Origin: Candidatus Rokuibacteriota bacterium
GTDB taxonomy: Bacteria > Methylomirabilota > Methylomirabilia > Rokubacteriales > CSP1-6
Reading direction: 5' to 3'
Assembly (NCBI GenBank): GCA_003220495.1
Contig: QHSP01000107.1
Coordinates: 1 to 33,590 of the forward strand
DNA length: 33,590 nucleotides
A model generated the notes under the pieces. It was not told where the DNA came from, did not search any database, and saw nothing but the letters and a program-made list of their open reading frames with translations. Shown here piece by piece: positions 17,102 to 24,435 of the stretch. Position 1 is the first letter of the stretch. Each line of letters begins with the position of its first letter. The position numbers and the translations under genes are program-made.

Positions 17102-17881
17102 ATGACCAATAAGGAAGCGGCTCGGGTTTCCGGAACGACCGTCAAGCTCTTCTACCGCCCGGGCTGATCGTCCTGCGCCAAGACGAAGGAGCTTCTCTCG
17201 TCTTGGGGGGTCGAGTTCGACCCGGTCGACGTCCAGGCCAACCCGGAAGGCTACGACGAGCTCAAGCGCCTGGGCATCGCGCGCGTCCCGGCGGTGACCG
17301 TCGGTGACCGCGCGGCGCACGGCTGGAACCCGCCGGCGTACGCCGAGCTGCTCGGCGTGCCCTACGCGGCGGCGGTGAAGCTCGCCCCGAGCGAGCTCGC
17401 CAAGCGGCTCGACATCGTCCTCGACACGACGCAGCAGCTGATGCGCGTCGTCCCCGAGCGGCACCTGAACTGGCGACCGCCCGAGCGCAACCGGACGCTG
17501 CGCAACCTCGGCTACCACGTGTTCCGACTCTCGCTGGCGTTCGTGGACGGCATGGATCTCGGCGAGTTCCCGGAGTCGTGGCTGCTCGACCAGGCGCCGG
17601 ACGATCTGGGCGACGGTCCGGCCATCGCGCGCTACGGCGCCCTCGTCCGCGGTCGCGTCGGTGGCTGGTTCGAAGGCGCCTCGCCCAGCGAGTTCGCGCG
17701 CGTGATCAAGGTGTACTACGGCCCGCAGTCGGGCCACGATCTGCTCGAGCGCACGGCGTGGCACGCCGCGCAGCACCTTCGGCAGCTCTACGCGCTCGCC
17801 GAGCGACTCGAGATCGCGCCCCCGGTGCCGATGCCGGTCGACGCGTTCGAGAGACTGCCGCTTCCCGACGCCCTCTGGTGA
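17102..17881 (+). CDS. Selenoprotein: glutaredoxin-like domain (Sec22, USSC) fused to a DinB-like domain
   Basis: Read through the in-frame UGA at 17165-17167, this is 259 residues. Residues 11-90 form a glutaredoxin-like fold: VKLFYRPG-U-SSCAKTKELL (U22, C25), then the cis-proline loop RVPAVTVG. Residues about 100-259 form a four-helix DinB/DUF664-like domain with a possible metal triad, His139 in NLGYHVFR and His221/His225 in WHAAQH. DinB-fold proteins include bacillithiol and mycothiol-dependent transferases, which would suit a thiol/selenol partner domain; that link is inference. The ATG has AGGAG upstream. A 9-bp hairpin follows the UGA. The stop overlaps the methyltransferase GTG. Conventional calling would give only a start inside the DinB part (about 17294) and lose the redox site. 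Confidence 0.87.
17178..17206 (+). promoter_or_regulatory. Predicted bacterial SECIS hairpin of the glutaredoxin-DinB gene
   Basis: CCAAGACGA (17178-17186) pairs perfectly with TCGTCTTGG (17198-17206), starting 10 nt after the UGA. The 11-nt interior can extend the stem, giving an apical loop about 22-24 nt after the UGA. In one fold the loop is AGCU, with G in its second position. The exact apical fold is ambiguous by eye. Confidence 0.7.
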
Positions 17882-18648
17882 CGCGAGTCGACTACGAGCG
17901 GCGCCTCTATCAGACGTATCGCGCCGGCCGGAGCCTCTCCGCCGACACCGGCCGGCTCTGGATGGACGCGATCGCCGGCCACGCCGGTCGCGACCGTCCG
18001 GACCTGACGATTCTGGATCTGGGCGCCGGCACCGGGCGGTTTTCGGTGCTGCTCGCCGATGCGTTCGGCGCTCGCGTCGTGGCGGTCGAGCCCTCGGCGA
18101 AGATGCGCGCCGATGCCGAGCGCGGCAGCGCGCATCCTCGGATCGTCTACCGGGACGGAACGGCCGGGGCGATCCCGGCCGCCGACGGCGAGTTCGACTT
18201 CGCGCTCCTGTCGATGATCATCCACCACGTTCCGGATCTCGACGCCTGCGCGCGCGAGCTCCACCGGGTCGTCAAGGCCGACGGGCTCGTCTTCATCCGC
18301 AACACGTTCAGCGGCCGACTCGACGGCATCCGCCACTACGAGTTCTTCCCGTCGACCCGCGCCATCGACGAGGCGCGGCTTCCCCGGGTGGAGCGGGTCC
18401 GCGAAGCGTTCGAGGCGAGGGGATTCGTGGTGCAGGCGCTCGACACGCTCGAGCAGGAAATCGATCCGAGCCTCGCCGCCCACTACGATCGCATCAAGCG
18501 CCGGGCGCTCTCGTCCTTCGAGCTGATCACCGACTCCGAGTTCGAGCAGGGCCTCCAGCGCATGGGAATCGCGGCAGGCCGCGAAGCCACCCCGACTCCA
18601 GTCCTGGAAAAAGTCGACCTCCTCGTCCTCCGCCGCCCCAGCAACTAG
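17878..18648 (+). CDS. Class I SAM-dependent methyltransferase
   Basis: A 256-residue methyltransferase of the UbiE/Methyltransf_11 type, moving a methyl group from S-adenosylmethionine to an unknown acceptor. Motif I is ILDLGAGTGRFSVLLA, followed by the acidic ribose-binding residue in VVAVEPS, motif II around FDFALLSMIIHHVPD, and a post-motif lysine-rich helix. The GTG at 17878 overlaps the stop of the glutaredoxin-DinB selenoprotein (GTGA), so the two are translated together. This suggests a shared task, possibly modification of a small thiol or an electrophile, but nothing in the sequence names the substrate. Confidence 0.9.
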   Translation: MTRVDYERRLYQTYRAGRSLSADTGRLWMDAIAGHAGRDRPDLTILDLGAGTGRFSVLLADAFGARVVAVEPSAKMRADAERGSAHPRIVYRDGTAGAIPAADGEFDFALLSMIIHHVPDLDACARELHRVVKADGLVFIRNTFSGRLDGIRHYEFFPSTRAIDEARLPRVERVREAFEARGFVVQALDTLEQEIDPSLAAHYDRIKRRALSSFELITDSEFEQGLQRMGIAAGREATPTPVLEKVDLLVLRRPSN

Positions 18649-18733
18649 TCGCGAGCCAGCGCGGAACAACGGCGCGCGTCTCGACCTCCTAAGCAACTTG
18701 AGGCGGCGACTCCTCCCGCGCCCCCGCCTCGAG

Positions 18734-19678
18734 CTAGTCTTCTTCAGCCCAAGCCGCAGTAAGCCGACGAGCGAGCTCGTGATGTCCTTTGAAGAAGTAA
18801 GCGAGCATGACGACCGTAGCCAGGAGATTGCCGACGAAAACAGTCCAGCCGGCGATCTCGTCGAGCACCCACTTCGCCGCGATCAGCACGCCACCCGTGA
18901 AGAACACCTCGAACGCGGTGAAGAAGATCACGAGCGCGAACACGAAGAGCGGCTGGCGCTCGGCGCCCGCGATCAAGAGGGCACCGACGATGCCGAAGAG
19001 CGCGAAGGCGATCCCGTGCACGATCGTGTAGGACACGAGCGCGGTCACCGGATCGGACTGGCGGAGGAGCCCGGTGCCGAGGAGCTTCGGGGTGCGCAGC
19101 GGGTCACCCTGGATCCAGTCGATCGCGAGGAACCAGAGCGCCACCACGGCGGCGCCGAGCAAGCCGGCCACGATGCCCTCGCGGAGGACGAGGCCCCAGG
19201 AGCCGATCAAGCTGCGCGGCAGGGCCCGGTGAGCGCGGAAGAAGTACCAGAGCATCGCGATCGACGCGAGCAGATTGCCGATGAGGATCGCCCACCAGAC
19301 GAGGGCGCCCAGCAACGACTTGCCGAGCGCGCCGACCACGCCGAAGACGAAGACCTCGAAGCTGGCGAACAGGATGATGAACGCGAGGAAGAGCGCGGGC
19401 TCACGCTCGCTGACCGCCATCAGGCTCGCCGCCACGATGCCGAACGCGACGAACGCCAGCCCGTGGATGATCGTGTAGCCGAGCACGTTGCCGAACGTGG
19501 GCGAAACGCCGGCCGGGTCCGTGACGCCCTGGAAGACCGCGGCGCCCAGGAGTCCCGGAGTCAAGAACGGCTTGCCCCGCGCGATGTCGAAGGCGAGGAA
19601 CCAGACGGCGACGACGACGGCTCCGATCAAGCCGGCCACGACACCTTCTCTCAGGATCGAACGCTCGGCGGACGCCAT
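18734..19678 (-). CDS. Membrane protein made of two tandem homologous halves
   Basis: A 314-residue integral membrane protein of unknown function. It is an internal duplication. The first half (about 10-155) begins REGVVAGLIGAVVVAVWFLA and the second (about 166-310) begins REGIVAGLLGAAVVALWFLA. Both halves continue with GYTIIHGLAFVAFGIV or SYTIVHGIAFALFGIV, then FEVF, then a GNLLA segment followed by YFF. Each half has about four membrane segments. Conserved histidines in the IIHG/IVHG motif and the FEVF glutamate are candidates for a functional site. A TACAAT box at 19697-19692 lies 13 bp before the ATG, so the leader is very short. It converges with the methyltransferase; the 85 bp between them (18649-18733) hold nothing I can identify. 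Confidence 0.85.
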   Translation of the reverse strand: MASAERSILREGVVAGLIGAVVVAVWFLAFDIARGKPFLTPGLLGAAVFQGVTDPAGVSPTFGNVLGYTIIHGLAFVAFGIVAASLMAVSEREPALFLAFIILFASFEVFVFGVVGALGKSLLGALVWWAILIGNLLASIAMLWYFFRAHRALPRSLIGSWGLVLREGIVAGLLGAAVVALWFLAIDWIQGDPLRTPKLLGTGLLRQSDPVTALVSYTIVHGIAFALFGIVGALLIAGAERQPLFVFALVIFFTAFEVFFTGGVLIAAKWVLDEIAGWTVFVGNLLATVVMLAYFFKGHHELARRLTAAWAEED

Positions 19679-19709
19679 CTCGGTGCGGATTATTGTATGC
19701 CTTCCACCG

Positions 19710-20354
19710 TCACTGGGCGTCCCGCGCGAATCGCACGCCGTAGTCGGAGTAGCGCAGGTGGGGCGGCAGGGAGGAGCGGTGACCGACCGTGCTCCACGGG
19801 TCGGCGTGCCGCCAGGCTCCGCCACGGCTGACGCGGCGGGTTCCTGAGGCCGCCCCGCGCGGATTCCGCCCGGGCGACTCCGCGTAGTAGCCCTCGTCGA
19901 ACCAGTCGGCACACCACTCGTGACAGACACCGGAGAGGTCGGCGAGCCCGAGGGGGTTCTGCGGCGTCTCGCCGACTCGCGGTGGCCGATCGAACGTGGC
20001 GGCGGGTCTGGCCTCGCCCCACGGGTAGCGGGCACTCGCGAGACCGCCCCGCGCGGCTTTCTCCCACTCGGCTTCCGTCGGCAGGCGCGCTCCGGACCAC
20101 TCCGCGAACGCGACGGCCTCGGCCCACGCGAGACCGACGACGGGCTGGCGCGGGTCGGCGAAGGCCGGATCGAGCCAGAACGGGGGTGGCGGAGCACCGG
20201 TCGCGTTCGCGTACGCGGCGAAGTCCGCATTCGTCGCGGGCGTGCGCGCGATCAGGAACGCGTCGACCCAGACGAGGTGGAGCGGACGCTCGCAGGGATG
20301 GCCGTCGGCCCAGCCCATGCTGAACGACCCGGCCGGAACACGCACGAAGTCCAC
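19710..20354 (-). CDS. Formylglycine-generating-enzyme (SUMF1/EgtB C-terminal) domain protein
   Basis: A 214-residue FGE-sulfatase-fold protein. Family features are the start (VPAGSFSMG), the segment RLPTEAEWEKAARGG, GLADLSGVCHEWCADWF, SRGGAW, and the end YGVRFARD. In sulfatase-activating FGEs the family motif usually reads GNVWEW; here it is GVCHEW, so true FGE activity is doubtful. Many members of this fold have other or unknown roles. No sulfatase is in the window. It is short for FGE and lacks a signal peptide. The GTG at 20354 lies 5 bp after a TATTAT box, so the mRNA is probably leaderless and shares its promoter region with the divergent aminotransferase. Confidence 0.85.
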   Translation of the reverse strand: MDFVRVPAGSFSMGWADGHPCERPLHLVWVDAFLIARTPATNADFAAYANATGAPPPPFWLDPAFADPRQPVVGLAWAEAVAFAEWSGARLPTEAEWEKAARGGLASARYPWGEARPAATFDRPPRVGETPQNPLGLADLSGVCHEWCADWFDEGYYAESPGRNPRGAASGTRRVSRGGAWRHADPWSTVGHRSSLPPHLRYSDYGVRFARDAQ

Positions 20355-20358
20355 GCCT

Positions 20359-20365
20359 TATAATA
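20359..20365. promoter_or_regulatory. Overlapping divergent -10 boxes (bidirectional promoter)
   Basis: TATAAT on the plus strand (20359-20364) overlaps TATTAT on the minus strand (20365-20360). The minus box is followed 5 bp later by the GTG of the FGE-like gene. The plus box serves the aminotransferase, which has AAGGAGG at 20374-20380 and ATG at 20387. The two transcripts would start within about 20 bp of each other. Confidence 0.55.
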
Positions 20366-20386
20366 GGCCCCGCAAGGAGGCCCTTC

Positions 20387-21559
20387 ATGAACGTCGCCCC
20401 GAGGATGGCCCGACTCGGAACCGAGTCGGCGTTCGAGGTACTGGCCCGCGCGCGGCAGCTCGAGCGCGCCGGACGCGAGATCGTCCACCTGGAGATCGGC
20501 GAGCCCGATTTTGACACGCCGGCGCACATCAAGGAAGCGGCGAAGCAGGCGCTCGACGCCGGCGCGACCCACTACGGCCCGGCGGCGGGGCTGCCGGAGC
20601 TGCGCGAGGCGATCGCCAAGCACGTGGGCGAGACCCGCGGCATCGCCGTCTCGCCCGAGGAAGTCGTCGTCACGCCGGGCGCCAAGCCGATCATGTTCTT
20701 CACGATCATGGCATTGATCGGGGAAGGCGACGAGGTCATCCATCCGAACCCGGGCTTTCCGATCTACGAATCGGTCATCAACTTCGTCGGCGGAGTCCCC
20801 GTGCCGATCCCGCTGCGCGAGGAGAGCGGCTTCGGGTTCGATCTGGAGCTGTTCGAGCGGCGCGTCTCGTCGAAGACGAAGCTGATCGTGATCAACTCAC
20901 CGGAGAACCCCACGGGCGGCGTGCTCGATCGGGCCCAGCTCGAGCGCATCGCCGCGATCGCGGCCGCGCGCGGGATTCTGGTCCTGACCGACGAGATCTA
21001 CCGCCAGTTTCTCTACGAGGGCGAGTTCGCCTCGATCACCAACCTGCCGGGCATGCAGGGCCGGACGATTCTGCTCGACGGCTTCTCGAAGTCGTACGCG
21101 ATGACCGGCTGGCGCCTCGGCTACGGTGTGATGCCGCCGCCGCTCGCCGAGCACGTCGCGCGGCTGATGGTCAACTCGAACTCCTGCACGGCGTCGTTCG
21201 TGCAGCTCGCCGGGATCGCCGCGCTCCAGGGCGACCAGACGCCGGTCACCGCCATGGTGGCGGAGTTCAAGCGGCGCCGCGACCTGCTCGTGGACGGCCT
21301 CAACGGTCTACCCGGCGTCAAGTGCGCGCGGCCGCGCGGCGCATTCTACGTGTTCCCGAACATCACCGGCACCGGCCGGCCCTCCGCCGAGGTGGCCGAG
21401 CGCCTCCTGAGCGAGGCCGGCGTGGCCGCGCTGTCCGGCGCGGCGTTCGGCGCCCACGGCGAAGGCTATCTCCGGTTCTCGTACGCGAACTCGGAAGCGA
21501 ACCTGCGAAAGGCGCTCGATCGGATGCGCCCGGTGTTCGAGAGCTTCGCGAAGAAGTGA
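20387..21559 (+). CDS. Pyridoxal-phosphate aminotransferase, class I/II (aspartate aminotransferase-like)
   Basis: A 390-residue fold-type I aminotransferase. The N-terminal EIGEPDFDTP motif, the NSPENPTGGV substrate/cofactor loop, LTDEIYRQF, the PLP lysine in DGFSKSYAMTGWRLGYG and the C-terminal arginine in YLRFSYANS are all present. These fit the I-gamma aspartate/aromatic subgroup; the amino acid used is not certain. A strong AAGGAGG site precedes the ATG. The stop overlaps the GTG of the next gene (GTGA), so the pair is co-translated. The partner is a ThDP-enzyme-like protein, suggesting work on a 2-oxo acid made by transamination. Confidence 0.94.
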   Translation: MNVAPRMARLGTESAFEVLARARQLERAGREIVHLEIGEPDFDTPAHIKEAAKQALDAGATHYGPAAGLPELREAIAKHVGETRGIAVSPEEVVVTPGAKPIMFFTIMALIGEGDEVIHPNPGFPIYESVINFVGGVPVPIPLREESGFGFDLELFERRVSSKTKLIVINSPENPTGGVLDRAQLERIAAIAAARGILVLTDEIYRQFLYEGEFASITNLPGMQGRTILLDGFSKSYAMTGWRLGYGVMPPPLAEHVARLMVNSNSCTASFVQLAGIAALQGDQTPVTAMVAEFKRRRDLLVDGLNGLPGVKCARPRGAFYVFPNITGTGRPSAEVAERLLSEAGVAALSGAAFGAHGEGYLRFSYANSEANLRKALDRMRPVFESFAKK

Positions 21560-23013
21560 CGCGCCGTACCACCGCCGCCGACGTCGTCGTCGACGGCCTG
21601 CGACGCGCCGGGACACCGCGTGTCATCGGCGTCGCGCGCGAGCGCGCCGACCTCCCGATCCTCGACGCGGCGCGCGCGGCCGGGTTGCCCGTGGTGCTCG
21701 CCGCGGGCGAGACTGGTGCCTGCGCGATCGCCGCGGTCACCGGCGACCTCGTCGACGCACCCGGCGCCGTGGTGATCGGAGAGAAGGCGACCGTCTCGGC
21801 GGCGACTCTCGGAATGCTGGGCGGGGCGCCCGTCATCCTGATCACCAGCAGCCATCCGTCGGCCATGCCCGGGTGCAAGGAAACGCTCCGGATGGAGTCG
21901 GAGTCGGCCGCGCACCGGATCGCTCACGCCGCCCGGCTCGCGATGGCCGAGCCGCGCGGTCCGGTCCATCTCGACATTCCCTTCGACGTCGCGAGGCGAG
22001 CCGCGGTGCCGCTGGCGACGTCGTGTCGTCCCGATCCCTTGCCGTATCCGGCTGGCGAAGCCCTCGACCGGGCCGCTCGCGCGCTCTCCGACGCCTCGCG
22101 GCCGCTGCTGCTCGCGGGAGCGCACTGCCGCTCGTCCGATGCCGCGCCGTGGCTGAGAGCGTTCGTCGAGGCGCTGCCCGCGCCGCTCGTGACGACGGCG
22201 AGGGCGAAGGGCGCGCTGCCGGATCCGCACCCGCTGATGCTGGGCGTGCTCGGCATCACCGGCGTCGAGGAGCGTCTGCTGGGCCGCGCCGATCTCGTCG
22301 TCGCGATCGGGCTCGACGCGCTCGAACCGGTGCAGCCGTGCTGGTCCGCCGCGCCCGTGATCGTCTTCGGTCCGGCCGCGGCGTCCGACGGTCGGGGGCC
22401 CGCGGTCCAGGTGCTCGGCGAGGTGGGCGCCATCGTCGAGGAGCTCGCCATACGGCTTCGCGACAAGCCCCGTGCCGACTGGGACGTCGCCGAGCTCGAT
22501 CGGCTGCGGCGCGAGGGTGCAATCCGGAGCGCCGGCGATGCATCCGACGCGCGCCTCGTGCGCCTCGCGCGCGAGGCGACCCCAGCGGGCACGATCGCGG
22601 CGGTCGACGCGGGCGCGCTGTACGCGTGCGTCGCCACGTCGTGGCACGCGACCGCGCCGCGTGAATTTTTGGCGCCCAGCGATCTCGCGACTCCGGGCTT
22701 CGCGCTGCCCGCCGCGATTGCGGCGCACCTCGTCCATCCAGATCGTCGCGTCGTCTGCTTCACCGGTACCGGCGAGCCAGCCGCCGCGAGCGAGCTCGAG
22801 ACCGCGGTGCGGATCGGCGCGCGTGTCGTGATCGTCGCCTTCGCGCTCGGGGGGCCGGACGCGTCGCCGTTGATGCGGCTGGCCCAGAGCCTCGCATTGC
22901 CGGCGTCCGCCGTCGATAGCGAGGCGAGGTTCGTCCAGGCACTCGGTCGAGCGCTGGCCGCCGAGGGGCCGTCGCTGATCGTCGTGCGCTCCGCAGGGGT
23001 CGGCCCGACTTGA
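21556..23013 (+). CDS. Acetolactate-synthase-like ThDP enzyme homologue with altered cofactor motif
   Basis: A 485-residue protein with the three-domain layout of the acetolactate synthase/benzoylformate decarboxylase family. Residues 1-165 match the PYR domain and include AAGETGACAIAA, whose glutamate fits the ThDP-activating residue. A central domain follows (about 175-320), then a C-terminal PP domain. The PP motif normally reads GDG...N(N). Here it reads FTGTGEPAAASELETAV...FALGG, so the metal-binding aspartate and asparagine are absent. Magnesium-ThDP binding may therefore be lost or changed. It is also shorter than typical acetolactate synthases (about 550). The GTG overlaps the aminotransferase stop. 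It may be a decarboxylase-like or non-catalytic member; I cannot name the reaction. Confidence 0.82.
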   Translation: MTRRTTAADVVVDGLRRAGTPRVIGVARERADLPILDAARAAGLPVVLAAGETGACAIAAVTGDLVDAPGAVVIGEKATVSAATLGMLGGAPVILITSSHPSAMPGCKETLRMESESAAHRIAHAARLAMAEPRGPVHLDIPFDVARRAAVPLATSCRPDPLPYPAGEALDRAARALSDASRPLLLAGAHCRSSDAAPWLRAFVEALPAPLVTTARAKGALPDPHPLMLGVLGITGVEERLLGRADLVVAIGLDALEPVQPCWSAAPVIVFGPAAASDGRGPAVQVLGEVGAIVEELAIRLRDKPRADWDVAELDRLRREGAIRSAGDASDARLVRLAREATPAGTIAAVDAGALYACVATSWHATAPREFLAPSDLATPGFALPAAIAAHLVHPDRRVVCFTGTGEPAAASELETAVRIGARVVIVAFALGGPDASPLMRLAQSLALPASAVDSEARFVQALGRALAAEGPSLIVVRSAGVGPT

Positions 23014-23038
23014 CGATGTTGTTCCCGGATGGTAGAAG
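23010..23038 (+). promoter_or_regulatory. Candidate sigma70-type promoter of the ABC operon
   Basis: TTGACG at 23010-23015 and TAGAAG at 23033-23038 are 17 bp apart. The -35 box overlaps the stop codon of the preceding gene. A start near 23045 would give a leader of about 90 nt with an imperfect stem (GAGGTC/GACCCTC, about 23070-23087) and AAGGAG at 23123-23128. Only the -35 is close to consensus. Confidence 0.4.
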
Positions 23039-23133
23039 CGTGCAACCGTCCGAGCCGCGAGAGGAGGTGAGGTCTCTCCCGACCCTCTAGATCAGCTCTC
23101 TCAGCCGTACCCTGCGAGCTCCAAGGAGTCCGT

Positions 23134-24435
23134 ATGCAAGGGACTTCGCGTCGACACTTCGTTCGTGTCGCTTCCGGCGCAACCGCCGGCATGGCGACCT
23201 GGCTGGCCCTCGGCAAGGCGCCCGCGCTCGCGCAAAAGCGCGAGCTGACTTTCCTGAGCTGGAATCACTTCGTTCCCGCCTCCGACGACGAGCTGCGCCG
23301 ACAGGCGGAGGCCTTCGGCAAGCAAGCCGGCGTCACCGTCCGAGTGGATACCATCGCCCACCTGCAGCTGCCCTCCAAGCGCGCCGCCGAGGCGCAGGCG
23401 CAGTCGGGTCATGACATGATCCTGACCGGCGGGGCCGACCCGTTCCTCTTCGAGAAGCAGCACGCCGAGGTCGGCGACCTCATCGACGAGCTCGGCAAGA
23501 AATTCGGGGGCTGGTATCCATTCGCGCGCGAGGGCTCCCACACGGCATCGGGCTGGAAGGCCGTGCCGTGGTTCTGGGTCTCGTTCCCGGCGACGTACAA
23601 CATGACGCACTTCAGGCAGGCCGGGCTCGAGCCTCCGAAGACGTGGGACGAGCTCCTCAGGCACGGCAAGATCCTCAAGAAGCAGGGCAACCCGGTCGGC
23701 ATCGCGATCAGCCACTGCGCCGACGCGAACTCGACCTTCTGGTCGGTGCTCTGGTGCTACGGCGGCAAGGTGCTCGAGGCCGACGGCCGCACGGTGGCGA
23801 TCAAGTCGGATCAGACCGAGCGCGTGATCGAGTGGTACAAGGAGCTCTATCGCGACGCGATGGAGCCCGAGGTGCTCTCCTGGGACGACGCGTCCAACAA
23901 TCGCTGCATCCTCGCCGGCAAGTGCTCCTGGATCCACAATCCGATCAGCCCGTATGCCGCCGCGCTCGCGAAGTCGATGCCGATCGCGGACGAGATCAAC
24001 CATCATTCGAGCCCGGCGGGCCCGGCGGGCACGCACTCGGCGCCGCCGATCAACGGCATCGGGATCTGGAAGTTCTCGAAGCACGTCCCGCTCGCCAAGG
24101 ACTTCATCCGGTTCCTGTTCCAGAAAGAGAACTACGACGCGTGGATCGCGGCGTCCAACGCGTTCAATCATCCGCCGCTGAAGCATCTGGCCGATCACCC
24201 GATCTGGGCGAAGAATCCGAAACTCGCGATGCTCCCTAAGGAGGCCGAATACGCGCACGAGCGCGGCTGGCCCGCGAAGCCGAACGCCGCGGTGCAGCTC
24301 GTGCAGGTCAACTACGTGCTGCCCGACATGGTGGCCAAGGCCGTGAACGGCATGCCGACCAAGCGCGCGATGGACTGGGGCCAGGAGCAGGTGAGGCTCG
24401 CGGTGCAGGGCAAGCTCAAGGAGGCCGGCGCATGA
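23134..24435 (+). CDS. ABC transporter substrate-binding protein, family 1 (first of two tandem paralogues)
   Basis: A 433-residue periplasmic binding protein of the extracellular solute-binding family 1 (sugar/glycerol-phosphate type). Residues 1-32 form a twin-arginine signal (TSRRHFVRVASG, hydrophobic stretch, then ALAQK), so it should be exported folded by Tat. The mature part starts RELTFLSWNHFVPASDDELR and includes PKTWDELLRHGKILKKQG and GKCSWIHNPISPYAAA. The protein is very similar to the next gene throughout. AAGGAG lies 6 bp before the ATG. The ligand is unknown. The stop overlaps the ATG of the paralogue (ATGA). Confidence 0.93.
   Translation: MQGTSRRHFVRVASGATAGMATWLALGKAPALAQKRELTFLSWNHFVPASDDELRRQAEAFGKQAGVTVRVDTIAHLQLPSKRAAEAQAQSGHDMILTGGADPFLFEKQHAEVGDLIDELGKKFGGWYPFAREGSHTASGWKAVPWFWVSFPATYNMTHFRQAGLEPPKTWDELLRHGKILKKQGNPVGIAISHCADANSTFWSVLWCYGGKVLEADGRTVAIKSDQTERVIEWYKELYRDAMEPEVLSWDDASNNRCILAGKCSWIHNPISPYAAALAKSMPIADEINHHSSPAGPAGTHSAPPINGIGIWKFSKHVPLAKDFIRFLFQKENYDAWIAASNAFNHPPLKHLADHPIWAKNPKLAMLPKEAEYAHERGWPAKPNAAVQLVQVNYVLPDMVAKAVNGMPTKRAMDWGQEQVRLAVQGKLKEAGA

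Noticed and set aside
18649-18733. Bidirectional terminator between the convergent methyltransferase and membrane-protein genes
   Set aside because: No clear stem followed by a T-run was found in either direction.
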